Shown here: positions 27,573-38,093 of the stretch, piece by piece
Layout of the letters: each line of letters starts with the position of its first letter
Position numbering within the stretch: the stretch's first letter is position 1
Assembly: GCF_002483315.1 (NCBI RefSeq)
Contig: NZ_DLHR01000019.1
Location: forward strand, 310,001 to 374,000
Length of the DNA: 64,000 nt
Direction of reading: 5' to 3'
From: Flavobacterium sp. UBA7663
GTDB lineage: Bacteria; Bacteroidota; Bacteroidia; Flavobacteriales; Flavobacteriaceae
Position numbers and translations under genes: made by a program
Notes under the pieces: model-generated
The model's input: the letters and a program-made list of their open reading frames with translations, nothing else
Told to the model about the DNA's origin: nothing
Database searches by the model: none

Positions 27573-28619
27573 CTAACTTTCAAGTGCATTCCAACCTCTT
27601 GCTTTTAGTTCAATTTTTGTGTTAGCTCTGGTAATTAAATGTGTGCCTTCTTGTGCATCTACCATGTGGCCAATAATGGTAAAATTTGGATTTCCTTTAA
27701 TTTTATCAAAATCTTCCATTTTAATTGTGAAAAGTAATTCGTAATCTTCGCCGCCGCTTAAAGCTATCGTTGTGATATCCAAATTAAATTCCTCACAAAC
27801 ATTAATCAATTGTGGGTCAACTGGAATTTTTTCTTCGTATAAATTACAACCTACATTACTTTGTTTGCACAAATGTAAAATCTCCGAAGACAAACCATCC
27901 GAAATATCAATCATAGCTGTTGGTTTGATTTCCAATTTCTCTAATAATTCTTTGATGTCGTTACGAGCTTCTGGTTTTAACTGACGCTCGATTAAATAGG
28001 TGTAATCATCTAAAACCGGTTGGTTATTTGGATTCACTTGAAACACTTGTTTTTCGCGTTCCAATACTTGTAGTCCCATATAAGCCGCACCAATATCACC
28101 CGAAACTACTAACAAATCGGTTACTTTTGCTCCACTTCGGTAAACGATATCTTCTAAGTTTGCTTCACCAATAGCAGTAATGCTTATAATTAATCCTTTT
28201 TGCGATGAAGTTGTGTCTCCACCAATAACATCTACATTGTAGATTTTTGAGGCTAGTGTAATTCCTTCAAATAACTCTTCCAAAGCTTCCAAAGGAAAAC
28301 GATTCGAAACTGCTATCGAAACTGTAATATGTTTTGGAGTAGCATTCATCGCACAAATGTCAGATACATTTGCTACAACCGCTTTGTATCCTAAGTGTTT
28401 TAACGGCATGTAAGCCAAATCAAAATGAACACCTTCCACTAATAAATCGGTTGAAATTACCGCTTTTTTATCGCCAAAATCCAACACGGCAGCATCATCT
28501 CCAATACTTTTAAGAGTAGACTCGTGAGTAATGGTAAAGTTTTTAGTTAAGTGTTCAATTAAGCCAAATTCGCCTAATTGCGATAAACTGGTTCTTGATT
28601 GGTCTTTATTTTCTAACAT
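27573..28619 (-). CDS. thiL: thiamine-phosphate kinase
   Basis: A 348-aa enzyme phosphorylating thiamine monophosphate to thiamine diphosphate with ATP. Seen: an N-terminal GEFGLIEHLTKNF; the magnesium/ATP site IGDDAAVLDFG; STDLLVEGVHFDLAYMP; the metal-binding ANVSDICAMNATPKH; DVIGGDTTSS; and a C-terminal DISDGLSSEILHLC and LSGGEDYELLFT. All expected motifs are present. The gene is monocistronic, converging on glyS; a repeat-rich gap separates it from recX. Confidence 0.96.
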   Translation of the reverse strand: MLENKDQSRTSLSQLGEFGLIEHLTKNFTITHESTLKSIGDDAAVLDFGDKKAVISTDLLVEGVHFDLAYMPLKHLGYKAVVANVSDICAMNATPKHITVSIAVSNRFPLEALEELFEGITLASKIYNVDVIGGDTTSSQKGLIISITAIGEANLEDIVYRSGAKVTDLLVVSGDIGAAYMGLQVLEREKQVFQVNPNNQPVLDDYTYLIERQLKPEARNDIKELLEKLEIKPTAMIDISDGLSSEILHLCKQSNVGCNLYEEKIPVDPQLINVCEEFNLDITTIALSGGEDYELLFTIKMEDFDKIKGNPNFTIIGHMVDAQEGTHLITRANTKIELKARGWNALES

Positions 28620-28653
28620 GAATTATTTTTTTTGCAAAAGTACGGTTTTATTG

Positions 28654-28760
28654 TTACACAAAGTAGCGCAAAGTTTTACACAAAGTAGCACAAAGTAAAT
28701 TTTTACATCTGCGAATCTGCGGTTTAAAGGGGCGCTAAGTTTCGCTAAGTTTTACAAAGA
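28654..28760. repeat. GCAAAGTT-type repeat cluster with a tandem 22-bp unit
   Basis: TTACACAAAGTAGC-G/A-CAAAGT occurs twice (28654-28674 and 28676-28696; 20 of 21 bases identical). It is followed by CTGCGAATCTGCGG, then GCGCTAAGTTTCGCTAAGTTTTAC. The gap between thiL and recX (about 210 nt) is largely made of such degenerate words and shows no ORF. Confidence 0.65.
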
Positions 28761-28829
28761 ACCTTGTAAAGTTTTTTTTAAAGCTCAGCGTGTCTCTAAA
28801 TTGCTCTGTAAATCTTTGTGTAATAACTT

Positions 28830-29312
28830 CTAACTCCCAGCTTCCAACTCATTCAACTTCTCATATATTAACCCAGTTTCATAGCCCTTACGAAGTAAGA
28901 AATCGACAAATTTTTTATTTCTTTTTTGTCCTTTTGGTTCTTTAATGGTTTCCCAATTCTTTTCCGCTAATGTGTGAAAATTATGAAAATAAGTAGCTTC
29001 TGGAATTTCCTTTAATGCGGTTTGAATGTTTCGAGATGAGATATTTCGAAATTTTAGCTCGTTTACTATGCGATTTCTACCCCAAAATTTATAATTGTGT
29101 TTGCCACGAACAAAACTTTGTGCAAAACGTTCCTCGTTAATAAAATTATTTTCAATGAGATAAGTTATAATTTCTTCTTTTTCAGATTGATTAACGGAAA
29201 ACGAATATAATTTTTCTTCCACTTCCTTGTAACAGCGTTCTTGATAGGCACAATAATACTCCATTTTAGAATAGATTTCTTTCAAGGAAAAAGTTGATTT
29301 ATTAGTTTTCAA
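28830..29312 (-). CDS. recX: RecX-family regulatory protein
   Basis: A 160-aa, mostly helical protein of the RecX family, which modulates RecA filaments. Typical features are the repeated three-helix pattern and the motifs ERCYKEVEEKLYSF, LIENNFINEERFAQSFVRGK and GRNRIVNELKFRNIS. There is no recA nearby. The start is the ATG after AT-rich DNA; alternative starts are not obvious. The protein ends ELEAGS. Confidence 0.88.
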   Translation of the reverse strand: MKTNKSTFSLKEIYSKMEYYCAYQERCYKEVEEKLYSFSVNQSEKEEIITYLIENNFINEERFAQSFVRGKHNYKFWGRNRIVNELKFRNISSRNIQTALKEIPEATYFHNFHTLAEKNWETIKEPKGQKRNKKFVDFLLRKGYETGLIYEKLNELEAGS

Positions 29313-29366
29313 TTCGTTAACAATTTAATAATGCAATAAATATTTCACAATCAAAAAATTATGATT

Positions 29367-29374
29367 TATCTTTG
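29367..29374 (+). promoter_or_regulatory. -7 box upstream of the 1452-aa surface protein gene
   Basis: TATCTTTG matches TAnnTTTG; no convincing -33 element is seen. It lies 61 nt before the ATG. Confidence 0.45.
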
Positions 29375-29435
29375 TAGGCTTTTTTTTAGCCAAAGAAGTA
29401 AAACTTAACCAAGTCTAATATTTTCATTCAAAGTT

Positions 29436-32400
29436 ATGAAATTAAAATTATTTATTGTTGCGTTATTTTGCTCGGTTGCGAGTTGGGGACAGATATTAAC
29501 ATTTGAGTTTTCAGCATTGGCTGGTAGTGAAGCAACTGCAGCATCAAACTTTAATAATGTAAATTTATCTGGATCAACTATTTCGAGAGGAGCAGGATTA
29601 GCTGCTCCTGCTAATGGTGGAAGATTTAATGCAGATAACTGGGCAATTACTTCTATTGCAAATGCAGTTTCTGGAAATGACTATATGGAGTTTACTATCA
29701 CTCCCAATGCTGGGTATCAATTTGATGTAAGTTCTATTGTTGTTCAATGGCAGAGATCTGGAACAGGAAATACACAAATTGCATTACGAAGTTCTGTTGA
29801 TGGGTATGCAACAAATTTAGATGCAGTTAAGAATGTAGTTGATAATACTTCTACACAAACTTTTACTTATACTTTTGCTCAGTCAAATAGTTCTACAGCG
29901 GTTACTTATAGGTTGTATTCGTATGCTGAAAGTACGGGTGGTACTGGAGGTCCTGGTGATGGAGCTGGTAATGATATTATAGTTAATGGAACCGTAACAC
30001 CAACAGTAGCCACTCCAGAAATCAACCTTCAAGGAAATGGTGTTTCAATAGTTTCAGGAGACGTAACACCTGATACAGCTGACCATACGGATTTTGGTAC
30101 TGTTTCAACTGCTTCAGGAACAATTGTAAGAACGTTTACTATTCAAAATACAGGAACAGGAGCTTTAAGTTTAACAGGAGCGAGTCCGTATGTTACTATT
30201 TCAGGAGCTAATGCGGCTGATTTTACAGTTACAGCAATTCCATCTAATAGTATTGTGGCTTCAGGTAATACAACTTTTCAAGTAACTTTTAACCCATCTG
30301 CAGATGGTTTGAGAACAGCAACTATTAGTATCGCAAATAATGATAGCAATGAAAATCCGTATACTTTCGCTATTCAAGGAAATGGTATAAGTGCACCTGT
30401 AATTACAAGTAGTTTAACGGCTTCAGGTAATCAAGGTTCGCCTTTTACTTATACAATTACGGCAACAAATTCGCCAACAAGTTATAATGCAACAGGTTTA
30501 CCAGCGGGTTTAGCAATAGATACGGTAACAGGTATTATTTCAGGAACACCAACGGTTACTGGAAGTTTTAATATTACAATTACTGCAACAAATGGTATAG
30601 GTTCTGATAATCAAACGCTAGTTTTGACTTTAGGAACAGGGCCTTGCTTGAGCGAACTATTTGCAGTTAATGCATTGCCTTCTGGATGGATTCAAAACAC
30701 AATTACATTTACTTCTAGTTATGCTGAATTTGGAGGAAATAACAGTGAATTAACTACTCTTTCGGTTTCAAATCCAGCTTCATTGACTTTTACTTTGGCT
30801 AGAACCACAAACACTACAGCAAAAGATTTGATTGTAGAAGTTTCAACAACAAGTCAGGTAGCGGGTTTCACAACTGTTACAACCTATAATCATGGAAATA
30901 CTATTTCAGGAGGAGTTACAAACTGTACTGTAGATTTATCAGCGTATACTTCATTTCCTACAGTTTATATCAGATTTAGAAAATCTTCATCTACAACATC
31001 TCCATGGAGATTAGACAATATTGAGGTTTTTTGTGGTACAGCATGTACTCCAGCAGTTGTAACGGTTACGCCAACATCTGGTCCAGTGGGTACAGAGGTA
31101 ACAATTACCGCTTCATCTGGAGATTTAACGGGGTCTTCGGTATTTTTTGGAGGAACAAGCGCTACCATTATTTCAAACGATGGTGCTGAGATGATAGTAG
31201 TAGTTCCTAGTGGAGCGCCAAATGGAACAATAACAATTACAGATAGTCAACCTTGTGATGCAACAGCTACTTTTACTTTAATTGATTCTGATAATTCTTC
31301 ATGTGAAGGAGCTTCTGCTACTTCTGATTTAATTATTTATGATATTCATGACGAAAAAACAGGTTCAGGCGGATTTATAACACTATACAATGGAACAGCT
31401 GCAACAATTGATTTAACAAATTACAGCATATGGAGAACATCCAACCATGATGATGGAAACGAAGTTGATTATGCTAATTTAACAGGAACAATTGCTCCTG
31501 GAGCTTTAGGAATACTTAAAGTTTCTGTTGGTAGTTGCGGCCCAGCATCAACAAATGGTACAATTGATGGAGGTTTTAATGAAGACGATGGTATTCAACT
31601 TAGAAATGCAGTAGGAAGTGTGGTTATTGATGATGTTGATACTTATCCAACAGTGCCAGGTTATTATATGGTGAGAAATACTGGGGCATTAAGCGCAAGA
31701 TCATCTTATGTAGCTGCTGACTGGATTACTATACCATTGGTAGCTGGAGAATGTTATCCAAGTGCTGGATTAACGCTTCCAACAGGAGGAGCATCTCCAA
31801 GTGTAACTACACATCCAACATATACACCATCTTGTACTTCAACAGCAGCTATATTAACTACAGCAGGAGCTGAAGGTTTTGCAGGAGGAAATACTTTAGC
31901 TTATCAATGGTTTTTTGTTGCACCAGGTAGCGCAACGTGGACAGCTGTTACAAATGGAGGAATTTATAGTGGTGCAACAACTGCTTCTTTATCAATTTCT
32001 TCAATTACAGGAGTTATTAATTACCAATATTACTGTCAAATTAGAGAGAATACAGCTACTTGTTATACGGCAAGTAATGCTATAAAAATTACAGATACAA
32101 GTACAACAATTTGGAATGGTACAACTTGGTCGAATGGAACTCCAGATGTAACCAAATTAGCAATCATTAACGGCAACTATGATACAATATCTCATGGTGA
32201 TTTTGAATGTTGTAGTTTATTGGTAAACCTTGGTTTTACATTGAATATTCAAGCCGATGATTTCGTTTTAATTCAAAATGATTTAACAAATAACGGTACA
32301 TTAAATGTTTTCAATAACGGCTCATTAATTCAAGTAAACGATTTAGGTGTTAATACTGGAAATATTTCTTACCAAAGAATAGCTTCGGTAAAACTTCAAG

Positions 32401-33794
32401 ATTATGTGTATTGGTCGTCACCAGTTAGTGGTTTTGATGTGAATAGCATTTCGCCATCAACGCCAGCCTACTATCATTGGCAATGGAATCCAACCATTTT
32501 AAATCCAAATGGAGGAGAAGGAAATTGGGTAAATGCTTCAACAACTATGTTAGGTGGGAAAGGATATATTGTAAGAGCACCAAACGGTTTTAGTAATACT
32601 GCAAATCAAAACTGGATAGCTACTTTTAATAATGGTGTTCCGAATAATGGAGTATATACTCCAACTATTGAAAGAGGTACTAATTTAAATGCTGGAACTG
32701 CTGGTCCAAATGGAGTAATGCGATTGGCTACTGACGATAATTGGAATTTATTAGGAAATCCATATCCATCATCAATTAGCATTAATTCATTCTTAACTGC
32801 GAACACAGAACTTGATGGTTTTATTAGACTTTGGACGCATAGCACTTTACCTAGTACAACGATACTAGATCCTTTTTATAACAACTTCGTTTCAAATTAC
32901 ACCGCTGCAGATTATATTGCACTTAATGGTTCAGGAGCTACAAGCGGACCAGGAGCACCGGGTGTTATTGGAGCTGGACAAGGTTTCTTTGTTTTAATGA
33001 ATCCAGGAGCAGCAAGTACATCAACCGCTTTGTTTAACAATGCAATGCGAAGCAAAAATTATTCCAATAGTCATTTTTATAGAAATGCAAATACTACCAA
33101 TGCAGGCCCTAGTGGTGATGTAGAACGTCATAGAATTTGGTTAGACTTAGTAAGTCCAACAAATGAAGTGACTAGAACGTTAGTGGCTTATGTAGAAGGA
33201 GCAACAGCAGGAAAAGACAGAATGTTTGATGCTTTTACAGATTATAAATTAGCTCAAAACTTCTATTCTTTAATAGATGATCAAGTCATGGCTATTCAAG
33301 GTAAAGGATTGCCATTTGAGCAAGAAGATAGAGTTCCATTAGGTGTTAAAATACCTTCAAATGGAATTTATAAAATAGCAATTGCAGCCGTAGACGGTTT
33401 ATTTGAAAGTGGTCAAACTATTTATTTAGAAGATAAATCTCTAGGTCTTATTCATAATTTAAGACAAAATCCGTATTCGTTTACCGCAACTTCTGGAATC
33501 CTAAATGATAGATTTGTATTACGATACACTAATGAAACTCTTGGTAATGAAGATTTTGAAACGCTTAATAATTCTGTTCTTGTAACAAGCGGAAATGACT
33601 TATCTGTAACATCTTTAAAAGAAACAATAAAAGAGGTTAAAGTTTATGACGTTTTAGGTAGATTAATTGTTAACAAGCAAAATGTAAATTCTTTAAACTT
33701 GTCGTTGAATAACATAATTAAAACAAATAGTGCGTTAATCATTTATGTTACTTTAGAGAGCGGAAAACAAGTGATTAGAAAAGTTTTATATTAA
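29436..33794 (+). CDS. multidomain T9SS-secreted surface protein, type C sorting signal
   Basis: A 1452-aa exported protein without a recognised catalytic domain. In order: a signal peptide (1-19); an N-terminal beta-sandwich (about 20-190); a choice-of-anchor D/ASPM-like domain (about 192-315, TVRTFTIQNTGTGALSLTG-type); a putative Ig domain (about 320-400, GLPAGLAIDTVTGIISGTP); a carbohydrate-type jelly-roll region (about 405-535); an IPT/TIG domain (about 538-615, VTPTSGPVGTEVTITA); a lamin-tail-like domain (about 630-765, FITLYNGTAATIDLTNYSIW); Ig-like sequence to about 885; and a C-terminal module (about 888-1452) shared with the next two genes, opening TTIWNGTTWSNGTP and ending in a T9SS type C signal (VKVYDVLGRLI...SGKQVIRKVLY). 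It is probably displayed or released as an adhesin or binding protein. Confidence 0.88.
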   Translation: MKLKLFIVALFCSVASWGQILTFEFSALAGSEATAASNFNNVNLSGSTISRGAGLAAPANGGRFNADNWAITSIANAVSGNDYMEFTITPNAGYQFDVSSIVVQWQRSGTGNTQIALRSSVDGYATNLDAVKNVVDNTSTQTFTYTFAQSNSSTAVTYRLYSYAESTGGTGGPGDGAGNDIIVNGTVTPTVATPEINLQGNGVSIVSGDVTPDTADHTDFGTVSTASGTIVRTFTIQNTGTGALSLTGASPYVTISGANAADFTVTAIPSNSIVASGNTTFQVTFNPSADGLRTATISIANNDSNENPYTFAIQGNGISAPVITSSLTASGNQGSPFTYTITATNSPTSYNATGLPAGLAIDTVTGIISGTPTVTGSFNITITATNGIGSDNQTLVLTLGTGPCLSELFAVNALPSGWIQNTITFTSSYAEFGGNNSELTTLSVSNPASLTFTLARTTNTTAKDLIVEVSTTSQVAGFTTVTTYNHGNTISGGVTNCTVDLSAYTSFPTVYIRFRKSSSTTSPWRLDNIEVFCGTACTPAVVTVTPTSGPVGTEVTITASSGDLTGSSVFFGGTSATIISNDGAEMIVVVPSGAPNGTITITDSQPCDATATFTLIDSDNSSCEGASATSDLIIYDIHDEKTGSGGFITLYNGTAATIDLTNYSIWRTSNHDDGNEVDYANLTGTIAPGALGILKVSVGSCGPASTNGTIDGGFNEDDGIQLRNAVGSVVIDDVDTYPTVPGYYMVRNTGALSARSSYVAADWITIPLVAGECYPSAGLTLPTGGASPSVTTHPTYTPSCTSTAAILTTAGAEGFAGGNTLAYQWFFVAPGSATWTAVTNGGIYSGATTASLSISSITGVINYQYYCQIRENTATCYTASNAIKITDTSTTIWNGTTWSNGTPDVTKLAIINGNYDTISHGDFECCSLLVNLGFTLNIQADDFVLIQNDLTNNGTLNVFNNGSLIQVNDLGVNTGNISYQRIASVKLQDYVYWSSPVSGFDVNSISPSTPAYYHWQWNPTILNPNGGEGNWVNASTTMLGGKGYIVRAPNGFSNTANQNWIATFNNGVPNNGVYTPTIERGTNLNAGTAGPNGVMRLATDDNWNLLGNPYPSSISINSFLTANTELDGFIRLWTHSTLPSTTILDPFYNNFVSNYTAADYIALNGSGATSGPGAPGVIGAGQGFFVLMNPGAASTSTALFNNAMRSKNYSNSHFYRNANTTNAGPSGDVERHRIWLDLVSPTNEVTRTLVAYVEGATAGKDRMFDAFTDYKLAQNFYSLIDDQVMAIQGKGLPFEQEDRVPLGVKIPSNGIYKIAIAAVDGLFESGQTIYLEDKSLGLIHNLRQNPYSFTATSGILNDRFVLRYTNETLGNEDFETLNNSVLVTSGNDLSVTSLKETIKEVKVYDVLGRLIVNKQNVNSLNLSLNNIIKTNSALIIYVTLESGKQVIRKVLY

Positions 33795-33814
33795 TCATTA
33801 AGATATTTATTTTG

Positions 33815-33845
33815 AAACCAGCTATTTAATAGCTGGTTTTTTTGT
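33815..33845 (+). terminator. terminator after the 1452-aa gene
   Basis: The stem AAACCAGCTA/TAGCTGGTTT with loop TTTAA is followed by T-rich sequence. Confidence 0.9.
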
Positions 33846-33874
33846 TTTTATTAAGATGTTTTGATATTTTTTTT

Positions 33875-33882
33875 TAAGTTTG
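33875..33882 (+). promoter_or_regulatory. -7 box upstream of the first reprolysin-like protease gene
   Basis: TAAGTTTG matches TAnnTTTG, 25 nt before the ATG; no TTTG lies at the usual spacing. Confidence 0.35.
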
Positions 33883-33907
33883 TTCTATAACCCCAATTTA
33901 TGATATC

Positions 33908-36900
33908 ATGAAAAAAAGAATACTTATTTTTTCATTACTTTTTTGCGCTTTTTTCGTTAGCGCACAAAACAAAGAAGCTTGGAAAGAAGTTAATAATTCT
34001 TTCAACCTTACTGAAAGTAAACTTAGAAAAGAAGTTTTGCCTTTGCAATACAAACTCTTCAGTTTTGATTATGAAAAATTCACCTCAAAATTAGTAAATG
34101 TGCCTCTAAGAGGAGAGTTTGCTGAAGTTTCCGATGTTATTGTTTCTTTTCCAATGCCAAATGGAACAATTGAAGACTTTAGAATTATAGAGGCATCTAC
34201 TTTTGAAGAAAGTCTGCAAAGACAGTTTCCTGAAATTAGATCATTTGCAGGTCAAGGTGTAAAAGACCCTTCTAATGTAATTCGTTTTAGCGTTTCTCCA
34301 TACAACGGATTAAGTGCTTTAATTCGTTCAGGTTCACAAGGGACAACTTATGTTATTGATCCAATTTCAATAGATTATAAGACTGTGATTGTTTTTGACA
34401 GAATTCATTCTGAAAAGAATGCAGATTTTACATGTACTACACAAGATGCCGTACAACAATTTGGCCAAGTTTTAAATCGTCCATCTGATGGAAATGTTAT
34501 TTTAAACAACGCGGATGACAGTGTATTAAGAAGATTTAGATTAGCAATGTCCACTACTGGAGAATATGCAGCATATCACGGTGGAACATTAGCTACTGTT
34601 AACGCAGCTATAAACGCTACAATGACTCGTGTTAATGGTATCTTTGAGATGGATTTTAATGCTACAATGGTAATCGTTGCTAATAATAACAACGTTGTTT
34701 ATTTGAATGCAGGAACAGACCCATATGGGGCAACAGACGCCAATTACAATACCGAAGTTCAAGCTGCAATTACAGCACAAATTGGATCAACAAACTATGA
34801 TATAGGACATCTTATGTCAGCAATTGGTAACAATGGTAATGCAGGATGTATAGGATGTATTTGCGGTACGGCTACTCAAGCTTGGACTTATTTAGGAAAT
34901 GGAAAAGGAAGTGGATATACAACGAGTACTAATCCTATAGGTGATTTCTTCGATATTGATTTTGTAGCACACGAAATTGGTCATCAATTTGGAGGTAATC
35001 ATACTTTTTCATTTAGTGCAGAAAATAATGATGTAAATATGGAACCTGGTTCAGGAGTAGCCATTATGGGTTATGCAGGAATTACTGGCGCTACAGATGT
35101 TGCTGCACATTCGATTGCAATATTTCACGCAGGATCAATACAACAAATTACAACAAATATAAAATCAAAAACTTGTCAAACAAATATACCTACTGGTAAT
35201 GCAGTTCCAGTTCCATCAGCGCCTGCAACCAAAACACTGCCAATAGGTACTGCATTCAAGTTAGTTGGAACAGCAACAGATGCTAATAGTGGTGATATTT
35301 TATCTTATTGTTGGGAACAAGTAGATGATGCAACAGCTGTTGGAGCCGCTGCATCATACCCTTCAGGGACAAAAACAAATGGTGCTAATTTCCGTTCGTT
35401 TATGCCTAAGAATAATGGAACAAGATTTTTCCCAAGATTAGAAGATCATGTGGCAAATGGTGTAGCTGGTAATCAATGGGAGATTGTTCCAACGGTTAAT
35501 AGAACATTAAATTTTAGAATGACGGTTAGAGATAACAGACCTGGAGGAGGAACTAACGAAAGTACAAATACAGCTGTCACTTTTAACACAGCCTACGGAC
35601 CCTTTTTAATTACATCTCAAAACACAGCAGGTTTAAGTTATACGCAAGGTTCAACACAAACAGTTACTTGGTCAGTAAATAACACAACAGCTTTAGCTGG
35701 CTCAACAAATGTAAATATAAAACTATCAACTGATGGAGGTCAAACATTTCCAGTAACATTAGTTGCAAATACACCAAACGATGGAACGCAAACAGTTACA
35801 ATCCCTAATGTTTCTGCTCCTTACTGTAGAATATTAATAGAGCCAACAGCAAATGACTATTACGCAATTAATACATCAGATTTTGCAATAGGCTATACGG
35901 TTACAACTACAACTTCTTGTAATCAGTATTCTTTAACTCCAAATTTAGCTATACCTGATGATCAATCCGTTGTTGGTTTTACTGTAAATGTGCCAAATGC
36001 AGGAATTATTTCTGACGTAAATATCTTAGACTTAAATTTAACTCATCCTTGGATGTCAGATCTTTTATTGGCTCTAAATCATCCAGATGCTACTCAAGTA
36101 GTTTATGTGAATGGAGTTTGTACGAATAGAAATGGGTTTAATAATACTGATTTAGATTCGCAAGCGGTTAATGCTATTGATTGTACAGGGAATACAAACA
36201 CAATTATTGGTGCTGGACCATACAGACCATCCTCTACATTTAATGTTTTTAATGGTAAAGAAGCTAGTGGAACATGGACTTTTTTAGCACTTGATTCAGG
36301 TTCGCCAGATGCAGGTACGTTGAGTTCTTTAGTTTTAGAGATTTGTACATCTGCAACTACAATCACAGAATCTCCAAACGCATGTGGTGTTATTACGACT
36401 ACTTGGAATGGAACTACTTGGTCAAATGGAACTCCGCTAAAAAATGTTGTTGCAATTTTTAATGGTAATTATTCATCAACTGCAGATTTAGAAGCTTGTT
36501 CGGTTGTTATTAATAGTGGTTTTAATGTTATGTTTAATACAGGGCACACCTTAATTGTGGGCAATGAAGTTGCTGTTAACGGAACAGGTGTTTTAACAAT
36601 AGCAAATGATGCGGCTTTAAGACAGATTAATCCGTTATCTGTTAATACTGGAAATATTGTAGTTAGAAGAAATTCTACTCCTTTAGTAAGATTAGATTAT
36701 ACAGCTTGGTCATCACCAGTTTCGGGGCAAAATATCAAATCTTTTTCGCCAAATACTTTAGATAACAGATTCTATGAGTATTTATATACAGGTACAACTA
36801 CTCCAACCGCTTATCAGTCTGTTGCAAACGTAACAACAACTAATTTTACTTCGGGTAAAGGTTATATGATAAGATCTGCAAATAGCTGGCCAACTACTCC

Positions 36901-37972
36901 AACAGTTTTTAATGGACAATATTCTGGTGTTCCTTTCAATGGTAATCTATCAGTAAATTTAGGAAGAGGTTATAATTTGATAGGTAATCCTTATGCGTCT
37001 CCAATTAATGCAGATAGATTCTTGAGTGATAATGAAGCAACAATAGGAGCTTTATATTTTTGGACTCATACAATTGCAGCTAGTGGAGGAGTTTATCCAG
37101 TAAATAACTTTGCAAGTTACACAACTCTTGGAGGAGTAGCTTCCGCAGCAGGAGGTCTTGTACCAAATGGAACTATTCAAACAGGTCAAGGTTTCTATGT
37201 TAGAGCATTTGATTTTGGTTCTGCTATTTTCTCAAACTTCCAACGAGTTAACGCTTCGGTTTCTACACAGTTTTATAGAAATTCAAATGAGACAACTTCT
37301 GTGACAGAGAAACATAGAATTTGGTTAAACTTAAATGATGACAATGTTTCTTATAATCAAATTTTAGTTGGATATACAGAAGGAGCAACTTCAGGATTTG
37401 ACAACGCAATAGATGGAAGAATTTTAGATGATTCTAAACCGATGTTATACTCTGTTTTAAATGCTGATAAATTAGTAATTCAAGGAAAAGGATTGCCTTT
37501 TACAGATGAGGATATCGTACCTTTAGGATTAAAAGTTTTAGAATCAGGAAACTATTCTATTTCGTTAGAAAATGTAGATGGATTATTTATTAATCAGGAT
37601 GTTTTTGTAAAAGATACGTATACAAATGTTATCCACAATATCAAACAAGGCCCTTATTCATTTACATCTCAAGATGGAACATTTGAAAATCGTTTTGAAT
37701 TGGTTTACAAAAACACAACTTTAGGAGGAGAAGATTTTGTTTATGAAAATGCATTAACAGTTTACACTTCAAACAATGGAATTGTATTAAATTCTTCAGC
37801 GTTAATTTCAGAAGTAGTTGTTTTTGATGTTTTAGGAAGAAAATTACACCAACAAACAGTTACTAATCAAGAAGAAGTTGTTGTTTCTAAAATAGTGAAA
37901 TCAAACCAAGCTTTATTAGTGAAAACAACATTGTCAAACGGTCAAGTAATTACTAAGAAAGTAATTTATTAA
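33908..37972 (+). CDS. reprolysin-like (M12B-type) secreted metalloprotease, T9SS type C
   Basis: A 1354-aa secreted zinc metalloprotease. It has a signal peptide (1-20) and a propeptide-like region (about 21-200). The catalytic domain (about 205-430) carries the zinc motif HEIGHQFGGNH at about 353-363 and a Met-turn candidate in GVAIMGYAG. Ig/PKD-like segments follow (about 435-665), then a proprotein-convertase P-like domain (about 675-815, YSLTPNLAIPDDQSV to GTLSSLVLEICT). The module from about 828 opens TTTWNGTTWSNGTP, is shared with both flanking genes, and ends in a type C T9SS signal (VVVFDVLGRKLHQQ). The last 240 residues are nearly identical to those of the next gene. The catalytic half is paralogous to the proteins at 49161 and 51974. 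The substrate is unknown. Confidence 0.9.
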   Translation: MKKRILIFSLLFCAFFVSAQNKEAWKEVNNSFNLTESKLRKEVLPLQYKLFSFDYEKFTSKLVNVPLRGEFAEVSDVIVSFPMPNGTIEDFRIIEASTFEESLQRQFPEIRSFAGQGVKDPSNVIRFSVSPYNGLSALIRSGSQGTTYVIDPISIDYKTVIVFDRIHSEKNADFTCTTQDAVQQFGQVLNRPSDGNVILNNADDSVLRRFRLAMSTTGEYAAYHGGTLATVNAAINATMTRVNGIFEMDFNATMVIVANNNNVVYLNAGTDPYGATDANYNTEVQAAITAQIGSTNYDIGHLMSAIGNNGNAGCIGCICGTATQAWTYLGNGKGSGYTTSTNPIGDFFDIDFVAHEIGHQFGGNHTFSFSAENNDVNMEPGSGVAIMGYAGITGATDVAAHSIAIFHAGSIQQITTNIKSKTCQTNIPTGNAVPVPSAPATKTLPIGTAFKLVGTATDANSGDILSYCWEQVDDATAVGAAASYPSGTKTNGANFRSFMPKNNGTRFFPRLEDHVANGVAGNQWEIVPTVNRTLNFRMTVRDNRPGGGTNESTNTAVTFNTAYGPFLITSQNTAGLSYTQGSTQTVTWSVNNTTALAGSTNVNIKLSTDGGQTFPVTLVANTPNDGTQTVTIPNVSAPYCRILIEPTANDYYAINTSDFAIGYTVTTTTSCNQYSLTPNLAIPDDQSVVGFTVNVPNAGIISDVNILDLNLTHPWMSDLLLALNHPDATQVVYVNGVCTNRNGFNNTDLDSQAVNAIDCTGNTNTIIGAGPYRPSSTFNVFNGKEASGTWTFLALDSGSPDAGTLSSLVLEICTSATTITESPNACGVITTTWNGTTWSNGTPLKNVVAIFNGNYSSTADLEACSVVINSGFNVMFNTGHTLIVGNEVAVNGTGVLTIANDAALRQINPLSVNTGNIVVRRNSTPLVRLDYTAWSSPVSGQNIKSFSPNTLDNRFYEYLYTGTTTPTAYQSVANVTTTNFTSGKGYMIRSANSWPTTPTVFNGQYSGVPFNGNLSVNLGRGYNLIGNPYASPINADRFLSDNEATIGALYFWTHTIAASGGVYPVNNFASYTTLGGVASAAGGLVPNGTIQTGQGFYVRAFDFGSAIFSNFQRVNASVSTQFYRNSNETTSVTEKHRIWLNLNDDNVSYNQILVGYTEGATSGFDNAIDGRILDDSKPMLYSVLNADKLVIQGKGLPFTDEDIVPLGLKVLESGNYSISLENVDGLFINQDVFVKDTYTNVIHNIKQGPYSFTSQDGTFENRFELVYKNTTLGGEDFVYENALTVYTSNNGIVLNSSALISEVVVFDVLGRKLHQQTVTNQEEVVVSKIVKSNQALLVKTTLSNGQVITKKVIY

Positions 37973-37990
37973 TAAATACAAGGTTTTTTG

Positions 37991-38020
37991 AAAAGCTCGG
38001 CAATGCCGAGCTTTTTTTGT
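37991..38020 (+). terminator. terminator after the first reprolysin-like gene
   Basis: The perfect stem AAAAGCTCGGC/GCCGAGCTTTT with loop AAT is followed by a T-run. Confidence 0.92.
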
Positions 38021-38036
38021 TAAATTCTTTTAATAA

Positions 38037-38067
38037 TTGTTAAATATTAAAAACTTTACTATGTTTG
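38037..38067 (+). promoter_or_regulatory. promoter of the first M43 protease gene
   Basis: TTG at 38037-38039, 20 nt, then TATGTTTG at 38060-38067; the ATG is 26 nt downstream. Confidence 0.65.
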
Positions 38068-38093
38068 CTTTTAATTCCCCAAATTAAAAAAAT

